A stretch of 64,000 nt of DNA from Oceanobacillus jeddahensis (GTDB lineage: Bacteria; Bacillota; Bacilli; Bacillales; Amphibacillaceae), in NCBI RefSeq assembly GCF_000750635.1, contig NZ_CCDM010000007.1, positions 62,001 through 126,000 on the forward strand. Direction: 5' to 3'. Positions 17,818-26,696 of this stretch are shown one piece after another; positions within the stretch are counted from its first letter, which is position 1; each line of letters begins with the position of its first letter. The notes beneath the pieces are model-generated. The model saw only the letters and a list, made by a program, of their open reading frames with translations, did not search any database and had not been told where the DNA came from. Made by a program: the position numbers and the translations under genes.

Positions 17818-17878
17818 ATAAAAAAAACTATCTGACCTAACATATCCATAACAGGTTCTAATGCAACTTTATTAATAT

Positions 17879-17922
17879 ATCTAAAATTTACGTATCGGAT
17901 ATCCGATACGTAAATTTTAGAT
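17879..17922. repeat. Perfect 44-bp palindrome
   Basis: The 22-base arm ending in TTTACGTATCGGAT is followed with no spacer by its exact reverse complement starting ATCCGATACGTAAA. It lies 6 bases after the xsc stop codon, and on the minus strand the second arm ends in TTTTAGAT. It may act as a terminator for xsc, although the GC content of the stem is low and the T-run is short. It could equally be a protein-binding or recombination site. Confidence 0.9.
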
Positions 17923-17928
17923 GCTAGT

Positions 17929-19707
17929 TTATTCCTTTCCCCACACCTCATAATCCAAATGTTTATATTTATCAAGGTAGCGGGTTGGCATTTGCAGTGC
18001 ATCTCTCCGGAATGGAGGTGCTAATTGTGTTCCGTCAACATAAATATTGACAACTGCTGGTTTTTTCGAGTCTAATGCTTCCTTTATAACCGGGCCAATT
18101 TCCTCTGCTTTTTCAACTGTATATCCTGATGCTCCCATTGACTTAGCTACTTCTGCAAATTCCGGCGCTTCAATATCAGATCCAACGTAGCGATCATCAT
18201 AATAATCCACTTGATTTTTCTTCTCTGCTGCCCATGATTTATTATTAAAAACGCAAGCTACTACAGGGATATTTTGCTCTACCGCTGTACTAACTTCATG
18301 TAAGCTCATCCCCCAAGCACCATCACCAATAATTGCAACAACTGGTGCATTAGGATCTGCCAGCTGTGCCCCAAGCGCTGCCGGGTATGCAAAGCCCGTA
18401 TTTCCAAATGTTAAAGCAGCAATGTGACGTCTCGTTTGATTAAACTTTAAATAAGCATTTGCTGTAGAGGAAACATTTCCAATATCTGTTGAAATAATCG
18501 TATTCTCTGGTAGTACTTCGGTCAACTCCAATAAAGCACGGCGTGGATTAATAGGGTTTCCATCCTTCATTGCCAAATCTACCAATTCTTTCTCCCATTC
18601 TTCTTTCACCTCTTCAACTTCTTTTAATCTAGCTTGATTTTCTACGGTATTTGGTACCTCTTCCACTAATTTTTCATATAATGCTTTTGTTGCTGCATTT
18701 GCATCACCAATAATTCCAACTTCCACTGGATGTGTTCTTGCAATATTTCTTGGATTAATATCAACCTGAATAATTTTAGCATTTTTAGGGAAATAATCAA
18801 TATCATAACAAGGCAATGTCCCAAATACAGACAAGCGTGTTCCTATGGCCAGTACCACATCCGCTTTTTGAAGCGTATGCATCGCTGCTTTAGATCCCAT
18901 ATATCCAATTGGACCTACAGCCAATGGATGTTCTGCTGGGAAAGCATCATTATGCATATATGATACAGCAGCAGGGATCGTTAAATGTTCAGCAATTTGT
19001 TTAACTCTTTCTATCCCATTGGAATCAACTGTACCTCGTCCAGAAATAATCACTGGATATTTCGCATTCTTTAATAAGTCTACTGCTTTATCTAATAGTA
19101 CAGGATCTCCACTTCCCCGGGAATCCACACGGTATTGATAAGGCTGTAAAATTTGGTCTTCAAGTTCGCCATAGAATAAATCACGCGGAATATCATAAAG
19201 GACTGGACCACGTTCTGCATAAGCTATCCGGAAAGCTGTACGTAAACAATCTGCAACTCTGCTTTTATGCGTAACTCTTACTGTTTCTTTTGTAATTGCT
19301 TGGAAAATAGATACTTGATCAGCTTCCTGAAATCCATCCAAGCCAATTGTTGGTGTACCTGCTGATGGTGAAATAATCACCATTGGTGTATGTGCCTGAT
19401 TTGCAGCCGCTACTGAGGTCACCATATTGGTAATCCCTGGTCCATTTTGACCGATAATAACTCCGGCAGTACCAGAAACACGTGTATAGGCATCGGCCAT
19501 ATGAGCTGCGCTTTGTTCATGTCTTACTGGTAGGAATCTAATTCCTGCTGTTGGAAATAAGTCGAGCATATCCATAAAGGCTGATCCAACAATACCATAA
19601 ACTTCTTTTATCCCTTCTGCTACCAGTGTTTCAACAATTGCTTCACTCGGTGTCATCTTCATTTTTTGATTTGTCACCTGATTTAAATCTAAAGATTGCT
19701 TTGCCAT
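17929..19707 (-). CDS. xsc: Sulfoacetaldehyde acetyltransferase
   Basis: A 592-residue thiamine-diphosphate enzyme that converts sulfoacetaldehyde and phosphate to acetyl phosphate and sulfite. [29 protein letters not shown], with [22 protein letters not shown], matches Xsc more closely than acetolactate synthases. The ThDP-binding segment is [29 protein letters not shown]. The length fits the family (about 590). The ATG at 19707 follows CAAGGAGGAATT; an in-frame ATG at 19728 lacks a site. It lies last before the truncated exporter in a minus-strand cluster with TRAP transporter and alcohol dehydrogenase genes. Confidence 0.9.
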   Translation of the reverse strand: MAKQSLDLNQVTNQKMKMTPSEAIVETLVAEGIKEVYGIVGSAFMDMLDLFPTAGIRFLPVRHEQSAAHMADAYTRVSGTAGVIIGQNGPGITNMVTSVAAANQAHTPMVIISPSAGTPTIGLDGFQEADQVSIFQAITKETVRVTHKSRVADCLRTAFRIAYAERGPVLYDIPRDLFYGELEDQILQPYQYRVDSRGSGDPVLLDKAVDLLKNAKYPVIISGRGTVDSNGIERVKQIAEHLTIPAAVSYMHNDAFPAEHPLAVGPIGYMGSKAAMHTLQKADVVLAIGTRLSVFGTLPCYDIDYFPKNAKIIQVDINPRNIARTHPVEVGIIGDANAATKALYEKLVEEVPNTVENQARLKEVEEVKEEWEKELVDLAMKDGNPINPRRALLELTEVLPENTIISTDIGNVSSTANAYLKFNQTRRHIAALTFGNTGFAYPAALGAQLADPNAPVVAIIGDGAWGMSLHEVSTAVEQNIPVVACVFNNKSWAAEKKNQVDYYDDRYVGSDIEAPEFAEVAKSMGASGYTVEKAEEIGPVIKEALDSKKPAVVNIYVDGTQLAPPFRRDALQMPTRYLDKYKHLDYEVWGKE

Positions 19708-19874
19708 CGTAATTCCTCCTTGTATCATTATATTTAAAAATTAAACGAACTTAATAACGCTTTATATTAAAACGAATGAATAAACCTCTTTGGATACCAT
19801 AATTTTGCAAACACCCCCTTTTTGAATCTCTTTTAAGAATTTATTTAGACACTTTTTAGATTAGCAAAGTGTTA

Positions 19875-20789
19875 TTACAATCGAAGCTCCCCCTTTTTCT
19901 TGGTCATCCTATATAACTCTTCTATAAACAATTCTGCAGTAGATTTTAAAACCTGGTTTTTTCCGTAAACTGTATAAAAAAATCGATAGAAGGATACCTC
20001 CTTTATTTTATAAGCTGTTAGTAAATGAAGCTTCTGTTCTTTCTTTATTGCACTTTTGGAAGTGATAGAGACACCTAATTTTGCTTCAACCGCTGCTTTA
20101 ATTGCCTCTGTACTTCCTAACTCCATTACAATATTCAATTCTTCTTCCTTTACATTTAACTGATTTAAATATTGATTTACTACAGCTCTTGTCCCTGACC
20201 CCTTTTCTCTCACAATTAACGGCAACGCTTTCAATTCATTCATTGATATACTAAGTTTTTCAGATGGAAGAGACAGCGGGGAAGCAATGAGAATTAATTC
20301 ATCCTCTAAAAACGATTCAATAACGATTTCACTGTCATCTATCGGCGTTTCTATCAAACCAACATCCACACGTTGATCCTTAATATTAGAAATAATATTA
20401 TTAGAATTGGTAATATCTACTTTAATCTGGATAAGAGGGTACATGTCTTTGAATTTTTTTAGAAACTCAGGCATGATATACTCTCCAATTGTAAAACTAC
20501 ACCCAATACTTAATTCTCCATGAACGATATTATCTATTTCTGTAATCTCTTTACGAGCAGTATCATTTAACCGGACGATTTCTTTGGCATGATTCATCAA
20601 AATGAAGCCGGATTGAGTTAAACTTACTTTCTGGGTAGTTCTTTCAAATAATTTCGTATTCAGTTCTTCTTCCAAAGCTTTAATCTGTGCTGTAATAGTA
20701 GGCTGGGTGACAAATAATCGTTTTGCAGCTTCTGAAAAACTCTTTTTTTCAGCAACAACTATAAAGGTTTTTAGTTTTTCATAGTTCAT
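19875..20789 (-). CDS. LysR-family regulator, CysL-like, in sulfonate cluster
   Basis: A 304-residue LysR regulator. The N-terminal helix-turn-helix is SFSEAAKRLFVTQPTITAQIKALEEEL, followed by a periplasmic-binding-protein-like effector domain with FTIGEYIMPEFLKKF. The overall pattern resembles CysL/YtlI-type regulators of sulfur genes. It lies between the alcohol dehydrogenase and xsc genes on the same strand, 167 bases before xsc. ATG at 20789 is chosen because GGGGTGGGAG precedes it. It likely activates xsc in response to the sulfonate or sulfite, but this is inference. Confidence 0.85.
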   Translation of the reverse strand: MNYEKLKTFIVVAEKKSFSEAAKRLFVTQPTITAQIKALEEELNTKLFERTTQKVSLTQSGFILMNHAKEIVRLNDTARKEITEIDNIVHGELSIGCSFTIGEYIMPEFLKKFKDMYPLIQIKVDITNSNNIISNIKDQRVDVGLIETPIDDSEIVIESFLEDELILIASPLSLPSEKLSISMNELKALPLIVREKGSGTRAVVNQYLNQLNVKEEELNIVMELGSTEAIKAAVEAKLGVSITSKSAIKKEQKLHLLTAYKIKEVSFYRFFYTVYGKNQVLKSTAELFIEELYRMTKKKGELRL

Positions 20790-20822
20790 ATTCTCCCACC
20801 CCATTCATTATTATAGACATAC

Positions 20823-20840
20823 TGACATCACGACCAGTTC
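20823..20840 (-). promoter_or_regulatory. Operator-like motif upstream of the LysR gene
   Basis: TGACATCACGACCAGTTC lies about 34 bases before the LysR start. The same 18-mer with one change occurs before the GntR gene at 25897-25914. Two such copies 5 kb apart in the same cluster suggest a binding site for the cluster's GntR or LysR protein. Confidence 0.6.
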
Positions 20841-20910
20841 AAATAAATATTTTATTAAAAATAAGTTTCCTCCTCACCAAAAATTAATTTTTTGCTAAAA
20901 TTTTCTTTGA

Positions 20911-22101
20911 TTATACTTGTTTAATTACTTTTTTCTTTTTTAATTTTTCAATTAAATCTAAAAATAACTTTCTTATATCTGATTTTGTGGGGACAATGCG
21001 ATTCGTTAAAATACCATTACCCTCCAAAGCATCTTGCGCTAATAAATCTATGTTGTTTTCTAGTTCCTTAAGATGAATATATTTTAATGCGTCTTTCCAA
21101 ATTTGAAATTCATCACAATAGTTCTCAATTATTCCTATTGATTGTTCAGCCAGTTCATATACATCTTTACTTGCATCCGCTCCTAATGCAACCGCAATTT
21201 GCGCATATCTTTCCGGTGATGCCTGCAAACCAAAACGCATTACTAATGGCAATAAAATTGCTACACTTAGCCCATGAGGGATATGGAATCTTGCTCCTAA
21301 GGCTCTTCCGGCAGCATGTGCTAAATTGGTTGAAGCATTAGAAAATGCAATACCCGCATAAGAACTGGCTAAAAGCATTTCCTCCCTGGCTTTCATGTTC
21401 ATGCCATCTTGATATACAACTGGTAAAGATCTACCTGCAATTTGAATTGCTGTTAAAGCATATTGATCCGTTGCTATGTTGGCTTTTGTGGATACAAATG
21501 CTTCAATTGCATGCGTTAAAGCATCTATTCCGGTATATGCCGTAAAATTCTTTGGCAGGCTGCTTGTTAAAGCTGAATCAAGTATTGCTGTATCTGGGAT
21601 TAAATCAGAATGTCCCGGATTCATTTTAATCCCTTTTTCGGTATCTGTTATAACCATAACCTTTGTTGCTTCTGATCCTGTTCCAGCAGTGGTTGGAACT
21701 GCAATTAAAGGCAGCCTGTCTAAGCTTTCCTGTTTTGGGATTGCATCCCAATCCATTTGAGGATTCTTATAAAAGAGAGCTGCTGCTTTCGCAATATCGA
21801 TAGCACTCCCTCCCCCAACCGCAGCAATTCCAGTAATCGTTTCTTTATTTGCTATTGTTAAAGCAGCCCGCAAATGCTGTAAAGATGGCTCACCTCGATA
21901 ATCAGAAAAGAATGTCACATCGATATGTTCTTGTTTTAATCTCTCTTTAATCTTATCATCATAATCTAATGGAGAGAGTGTTAAAAAATGATCTATTACA
22001 ACCAACAAATTTGTTATATTTCTTTTTTTAGCACTTTCACCCAGCTTCTCCAAACTATTTTCACCAATTATAATTTGCTTTGGCTGAAACACCGTATACA
22101 T
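20911..22101 (-). CDS. Iron-containing alcohol dehydrogenase
   Basis: A 396-residue Fe-dependent (type III) alcohol dehydrogenase. GGGSAIDIAKAAALF is the NAD-binding loop, HAIEAFVSTKANIATD and HAAGRALGARFHIPHG hold the metal-binding histidines. ATG at 22101 follows AAAGGAGTGC; the reading frame extends further upstream without a site. It is 20 bases after the TRAP permease gene, so it is co-transcribed. In this context it probably interconverts isethionate and sulfoacetaldehyde, as Fe-type sulfoacetaldehyde reductases do, feeding Xsc. The direction and substrate are inferred from neighbours only. Confidence 0.85.
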   Translation of the reverse strand: MYTVFQPKQIIIGENSLEKLGESAKKRNITNLLVVIDHFLTLSPLDYDDKIKERLKQEHIDVTFFSDYRGEPSLQHLRAALTIANKETITGIAAVGGGSAIDIAKAAALFYKNPQMDWDAIPKQESLDRLPLIAVPTTAGTGSEATKVMVITDTEKGIKMNPGHSDLIPDTAILDSALTSSLPKNFTAYTGIDALTHAIEAFVSTKANIATDQYALTAIQIAGRSLPVVYQDGMNMKAREEMLLASSYAGIAFSNASTNLAHAAGRALGARFHIPHGLSVAILLPLVMRFGLQASPERYAQIAVALGADASKDVYELAEQSIGIIENYCDEFQIWKDALKYIHLKELENNIDLLAQDALEGNGILTNRIVPTKSDIRKLFLDLIEKLKKKKVIKQV

Positions 22102-22121
22102 AAAAATGCACTCCTTTATGT

Positions 22122-24023
22122 TTAGTTCCTGATTAACTCCGGAAGCCACATCGTAATTTCAGGAACGTACGAAATAATTAATAGTAAGGCCAACATGGTT
22201 AACAATAAATATTTATTTCCTTTAATAATTTCTTCAATTTTTATTTTTGCAGTACTTGCTGCCACAAATAAATTCACACCTACAGGCGGGGTAATAAAGC
22301 CGACAGCTAAATTAAATATCATAATCAAACCAAAATGAACAGGGTCAAGACCAATTGCTGTGGCCATAGGTAACAGAATAGGTGTTAAAATAACAATTGC
22401 TGCTAACGCTTCTAAAAATAACCCGATAATTAATAAAAATAAATTTAAAAGTAAAAGAATTACAAATCTATTTTCACTTAAAGCAAGGACAGATTCGGCA
22501 ACAATTTCTGCTACTCTTTCTAATGTGATTAACCGTCCAAATATACTTGCCATAACCATTAACATGATAATAATTGACGAAGTAACCCCTGCTTTAACAA
22601 GACTGTTATAAACACCTTTTAAACCCAAGTCTTTATAGACAAACATACCAATAATGATTCCGTAAGCAGCTGCCACAGCTGCAGCTTCAGTAGGGGTCAT
22701 CAATCCACCATAAATCCCACCTAAAATAATGACAGGAACCAATAGGGCAAGTTTGGCATCCCAAGCTGCTTTTGCTGAGCGGTTTAAATTAAATGTTTTG
22801 CGTTCCCCCTGCCAGCCATTCTTTTTAGAAATAATATAAACTACCAGCAAGAGTAATAGTCCAGTAATAATACCGGGGAAGATACCAGCGAGAAATAACT
22901 GAGAAATAGATTCTTGTGATACTACTCCGTAAATAACAAGCGGGTTACTAGGAGGGATAATGACCCCGATTGTTCCTGCAGTTGCCACAACGCCTGTAGC
23001 AAATCCGGCATGATAGCCTTGTTTAATCATGGCAGGAATTAATAATGTCCCGATAGCAGCAACCGTTGCGGGTCCCGAACCGCTTATCGCCGAAAAAAAC
23101 ATGGAAGTAATAATTGCTACTAATGCTAACCCACCAGGCAGAAAACCTAGAAGCTCATCTGATAAATTCAACAACCGTTTAATAATAGCTCCTCCACCCA
23201 TAATAATACCGGCAGCAATAAAAAATGGAACAGCCATAATCGGGAAATTATCAATACTTGTAAATGCTGTTTGCGGAAAAAAATCAACCGGTATAGCATC
23301 TGTAGCAAGAACTGTTGCTAATGTACTTGCCCCTAACGCAAATGCAATTTGCATACCAATAATAATAAAAAGTATAAAGTAACCGAATAATACCACTGCA
23401 ATTCCGGCATTATCCAGGAAAGCAATCGGCAGAATCATAACAATAGCAAAAGTAAGTCCAAGCAGTCCTTCTTGAATTGTCATATGTTTCATATCTTTGA
23501 TAAACATTTGAATCAAGCGAATCATAATTAACGCAAATCCTATTGGTATTGCACTATACGGAAAAGCCATTGGAATTGATAAAGCTGGTGTTGTTTGCTG
23601 TGTTTCCATTTGAAAAGATATCAACTGAAACCCGTTCATTACCATCATGTAACTAAAATAAAACATAAATAGCATATTAGCTAAATGAAGTGCTTTTTGA
23701 ACTGATTTCGGAAACCTGTTAATAATTACGCTAACCTGAATAGATTCTCTTTTGCGTATGGCTAGGCTAGCACCGAGAAAAGAAACGAATATAAATAAAT
23801 ATCTAGATAGTTCTTCTGTCCATGTAGTAATGTTTCCAATATCTAAAAACGGGAGTAAATAACGGTTAATTACTTGTAAATTTATTAGTATAATAAAAAT
23901 TAGAAACCCTGATACAATAAGTATTTCTTCAAATCGTCGATCAATAAAAGAAAGAAATTTCTTCCAAAAACTTGACGGCTGTTCCGGACTATTATTTGCT
24001 TTACCGCTTACTACTGCTTCCAC
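22122..24023 (-). CDS. TRAP transporter permease, DctQ-DctM fusion
   Basis: A 633-residue membrane protein. Residues about 20-190 form the small DctQ subunit (four helices, ITTWTEELSRYLFIFVSFLG is its signature), and the rest is the large DctM subunit with about twelve helices, including AISGSGPATVAAIGTLLIP and GVIIPPSNPLVIYG. QM fusions are common in TRAP systems. The start is GTG at 24023 behind AGGAGGAGGGG. It imports a small organic acid with sodium, using the DctP protein encoded 12 bases upstream. Gene context points to a sulfonate. Confidence 0.92.
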   Translation of the reverse strand: MEAVVSGKANNSPEQPSSFWKKFLSFIDRRFEEILIVSGFLIFIILINLQVINRYLLPFLDIGNITTWTEELSRYLFIFVSFLGASLAIRKRESIQVSVIINRFPKSVQKALHLANMLFMFYFSYMMVMNGFQLISFQMETQQTTPALSIPMAFPYSAIPIGFALIMIRLIQMFIKDMKHMTIQEGLLGLTFAIVMILPIAFLDNAGIAVVLFGYFILFIIIGMQIAFALGASTLATVLATDAIPVDFFPQTAFTSIDNFPIMAVPFFIAAGIIMGGGAIIKRLLNLSDELLGFLPGGLALVAIITSMFFSAISGSGPATVAAIGTLLIPAMIKQGYHAGFATGVVATAGTIGVIIPPSNPLVIYGVVSQESISQLFLAGIFPGIITGLLLLLVVYIISKKNGWQGERKTFNLNRSAKAAWDAKLALLVPVIILGGIYGGLMTPTEAAAVAAAYGIIIGMFVYKDLGLKGVYNSLVKAGVTSSIIIMLMVMASIFGRLITLERVAEIVAESVLALSENRFVILLLLNLFLLIIGLFLEALAAIVILTPILLPMATAIGLDPVHFGLIMIFNLAVGFITPPVGVNLFVAASTAKIKIEEIIKGNKYLLLTMLALLLIISYVPEITMWLPELIRN

Positions 24024-24034
24024 AGCCCCTCCTC

Positions 24035-25087
24035 CTACTCTTCAAAAATACTTTCTCTAGTTTTATCAATCGTGTCCAGTATAATATCAACGTATTCAGG
24101 ATCTGCATAACCTTCTCTTACATATTGGTCCCAAACTATTTCCGTTGCTTGTTTCCATTCTAAATATTCTTCTTCCGTCGGTTCGTATATTTCAATACCA
24201 TAATCGATAAACTGTTGTTTTGCTTCCTCATCTCTTTCTGTTGCAACAACTCTTTGCCACTCCATCGCTTCCTCACCAGCCTCCATAATAATTTCCTGCT
24301 GGTATGGTTCCAGTTCTTCATATAAGTCCTTGTTCATAACCAGAATATCTGAACTATAGTTATAATTTACCTCCGCTGCATGAGAAAGTACTTCTTGATG
24401 CTTCGAATCCCAAAGAAGCGAATACGTATTTCCCTCTCCATCTACGGTACCTTGCTGCAATGCTGTAAAAACTTCAGACCATGCTACTGGAGTTGGATTG
24501 GCACCAAATGCGGTAAAATCAGCTTGTTCAATTCTTGAATTTGTTGTTCTTATCTTCATTCCATTAAGATCGGATGGCTCCTCTATAGGCATCGTATTAT
24601 TGACAATTTGCCGAAAACCATAGTCTGGAAAGAAAATAACTTTAAACCCTGATTTCTCCATCTCTTCACGAACAATATCTCCCGGCTTTCCATCAATTGC
24701 TTTATACACCTCTTCTTTGTTTTCAAAAATGTAAGGTAAGTCCCAGGCTGTAAAATAATTTGTAAAGCTTGTCATATTTGGCGTAGACGAGCTGGCAAAA
24801 GCAATACTTCCTCTTTGGGCACTTTCTATTACCTCCCTATCATCTCCAATCAACCCATCATGGTATGTTTCAATGATTATTTCTCCATCTGATTTTTCCT
24901 CTACTAATTCTGCAAACTTATCAATTCCTAGTGAAACGGGATGATTCCATGCCTTTGACTGAGCAGCTCTAAGTGTAATTACATCTAATTCTGTTGATCC
25001 GGAAAGTCTGGCTAATCTTGCATCACCTAACAAAACCATCGAAACAAATACGAGAGTGACAAGAATCGGGAGAAATAATTTTTTCAT
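24035..25087 (-). CDS. TRAP transporter solute-binding protein (DctP family)
   Basis: A 350-residue extracytoplasmic binding protein. Residues 1-23 are an N-terminal signal or anchor without a lipobox cysteine, which is unusual since many Gram-positive binding proteins are lipoproteins. The DctP fold is shown by LNGMKIRTTNSRIEQADFTAFGANPTP, where the arginine normally salt-bridges a carboxylate or sulfonate, and by AWSEVFTALQQGTVDGEGN. ATG follows AAAGGAGAGG. A cre-like sequence lies 15-28 bases upstream. It is the first structural gene after the GntR gene. Confidence 0.9.
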   Translation of the reverse strand: MKKLFLPILVTLVFVSMVLLGDARLARLSGSTELDVITLRAAQSKAWNHPVSLGIDKFAELVEEKSDGEIIIETYHDGLIGDDREVIESAQRGSIAFASSSTPNMTSFTNYFTAWDLPYIFENKEEVYKAIDGKPGDIVREEMEKSGFKVIFFPDYGFRQIVNNTMPIEEPSDLNGMKIRTTNSRIEQADFTAFGANPTPVAWSEVFTALQQGTVDGEGNTYSLLWDSKHQEVLSHAAEVNYNYSSDILVMNKDLYEELEPYQQEIIMEAGEEAMEWQRVVATERDEEAKQQFIDYGIEIYEPTEEEYLEWKQATEIVWDQYVREGYADPEYVDIILDTIDKTRESIFEE

Positions 25088-25101
25088 AGCATCCTCTCCT
25101 T

Positions 25102-25115
25102 TGATAACGCTTACA
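25102..25115 (-). promoter_or_regulatory. cre (CcpA) site before dctP
   Basis: Read on the minus strand the sequence is TGTAAGCGTTATCA, which matches the cre consensus TGWAANCGNTNWCA at every defined position. It sits between the GntR gene and dctP, so carbon catabolite repression of the uptake genes is likely. Confidence 0.65.
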
Positions 25116-25148
25116 TAATTGGTAAAAAAGAAACCTTCACTTTATCCT

Positions 25149-25874
25149 TTATTTTTTTGTAATATTTCTTTTTGTTTTCACTCGAAATGTATACATATCT
25201 GGGCGGTATTTTCCGATATAATATTCGATAACATTTCCTTTACTATCTATTATTGTTCTCTCTACTAATAAAACATTAGATCCTTTTGGTATTTCTAAAA
25301 ACTTTGCTAAATGCTCTTCAATAACGGTTGTTGTTATAAACTGTTCTGCCTCATCAAGCATAATGCCAAGCTCATTTTCAAGTAAGTCATATATTGTTTC
25401 TTGATCCAAGTTAAATTCAGCTAGACGCTTTCCAATTGAAATTGGGTAGTAATGCTGTTCAATGGCAACGGGTTTTCCATCAGCATAACGAAGCCTTTCT
25501 ATCATATAAACCTCATTTTTTAATACACTGATGTGTTGTTCATCAGCAACAAGTTTCTTAGAAGTCAGTAATTTACTTGACGGTATCATCCCCATCCTTC
25601 TTACTGTTTCTGTAAAACTGTTTAAAGAAGATAACCACTCTTGAATCGGGGGTCTCTGATTTACATAAGTTCCTTTACCATGCACTTTAATTAACCACCC
25701 GCCATTTACCAGCTTTGTTACTGCCTCTCTAACTGTAGTTCGGCTGACATTGTACATATCCATTAATTCCCGTTCACTAGGTATTCTCTCAACATATTCG
25801 TGTGTCTTTATTTTCTCTTCCAAACTTTTGCTGAGCTGGATATGTAAAGGTATATATAATGTTTCATCAATCAT
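25149..25874 (-). CDS. GntR/HutC-family regulator with UTRA domain
   Basis: A 241-residue regulator. Residues 1-70 form the GntR winged helix-turn-helix (IPSERELMDMYNVSRTTVREAVTKLV, then KVHGKGTYV). Residues 90-235 are a UTRA effector domain, ending PDMYTFRVKTKR as in other HutC-group proteins. It is the first gene of the cluster and 61 bases before dctP. A motif shared with the LysR promoter lies 23 bases before its start, which fits autoregulation. The effector is likely the sulfonate or a product. Confidence 0.87.
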   Translation of the reverse strand: MIDETLYIPLHIQLSKSLEEKIKTHEYVERIPSERELMDMYNVSRTTVREAVTKLVNGGWLIKVHGKGTYVNQRPPIQEWLSSLNSFTETVRRMGMIPSSKLLTSKKLVADEQHISVLKNEVYMIERLRYADGKPVAIEQHYYPISIGKRLAEFNLDQETIYDLLENELGIMLDEAEQFITTTVIEEHLAKFLEIPKGSNVLLVERTIIDSKGNVIEYYIGKYRPDMYTFRVKTKRNITKK

Positions 25875-25896
25875 CTACACGGCTCCTCTATGGTTG

Positions 25897-25914
25897 TGAC
25901 ATCACTACCAGTTC
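25897..25914 (-). promoter_or_regulatory. Operator-like motif upstream of the GntR gene
   Basis: TGACATCACTACCAGTTC, identical in 17 of 18 positions to the motif at 20823-20840 and in the same orientation relative to the following gene. It lies 23-40 bases before the GntR start. Confidence 0.6.
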
Positions 25915-26100
25915 TCACTATAAAAAATTAAAACATGAATAAATAATCAAATCAATATTTTTTGAAAAATTACATTATTGTAAATTTTAATAAGGCTTAT
26001 TAGTAAATTTTATTAATCTTTTGAAAGAATTCATAACTGATATTATATGAGGTATTATTACTTTCAACATTATTCTTGGATAACAGTCTTCTTCTCATTT

Positions 26101-26138
26101 AAAAAGGGATGATGATTTTAATAAATCAACATCCCTTA
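26101..26138 (-). terminator. Terminator of the GNAT gene
   Basis: The arms AAGGGATG and CATCCCTT form a stem that, on the minus strand, is followed by TTTT. It lies 10 bases after the GNAT stop. Confidence 0.8.
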
Positions 26139-26147
26139 GATATCCTT

Positions 26148-26603
26148 CTACCCCTCCAACAACAACACCGCTTCTCCTTCAACAAACTCTCCTGTCCTAT
26201 TAAAACCGCAATGTTCATACAATGTGATTGCTACATGATTATCCTTCACAGCAGACGTTCGTAATGCTTCTTTCGGATAATCTTGTTGAAAGTCTTCTAT
26301 AAATTTCTTTAAAGAGGCTTTGCCATATCCTTTACCTTGAAAATCCTTCGCAATCATAAACCGTTCCATCCACCAGGAATCTTTATCATACTCCTCATCT
26401 GCCGGATAATAAGAATACATTAAAAACCCAACCATTTCTTCATCATGATAAATAGCATATGGATGTTTTTCGTTCTCTTCGTACACTGCCTCTAAAACAG
26501 AATACCAATTTGGAGCTACAAAATCATTTTGATTATCATTCACCTTTAATAGCGAGCATTTCTTATAGTTCGAACTGTCAATTTTCTTAAATGTAATTGT
26601 CAT
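26148..26603 (-). CDS. GNAT acetyltransferase, spermine/spermidine acetyltransferase-like
   Basis: A 151-residue GNAT protein. WWMERFMIAKDFQGKGYGKASLKKFIE holds the acetyl-CoA loop (QGKGYG), and NHVAITLYEHCGFNRTGEF is the C-terminal signature found in the BltD/PaiA-like polyamine acetyltransferases. ATG at 26603 is preferred, ten bases after AAGGGG, though a GTG at 26609 is possible. It is separate from the sulfonate cluster, being divided from it by a terminator. The polyamine assignment is by similarity only. Confidence 0.8.
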   Translation of the reverse strand: MTITFKKIDSSNYKKCSLLKVNDNQNDFVAPNWYSVLEAVYEENEKHPYAIYHDEEMVGFLMYSYYPADEEYDKDSWWMERFMIAKDFQGKGYGKASLKKFIEDFQQDYPKEALRTSAVKDNHVAITLYEHCGFNRTGEFVEGEAVLLLEG

Positions 26604-26696
26604 CCTCACTCATCCCCTTTAGCTATAGATGATACTTCCATTTTATACTAAAGGTTGGAGTATGGACAGTAATTGCTCAAAGATATCAGATGAATA

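Noticed and set aside
17799-18002. 67-codon minus-strand frame, suspected 5' piece of yeiH
   Set aside because: The VALEPVMDMLGQIV segment does not match the YeiH N-terminus, and the frame crosses the 44-bp palindrome and the element.
19754-19762. ATAACGCTT shared by the regions before xsc and dctP as a regulator site
   Set aside because: A nine-base match is short, and the dctP copy is part of a cre consensus, so a separate LysR or GntR site is not supported.
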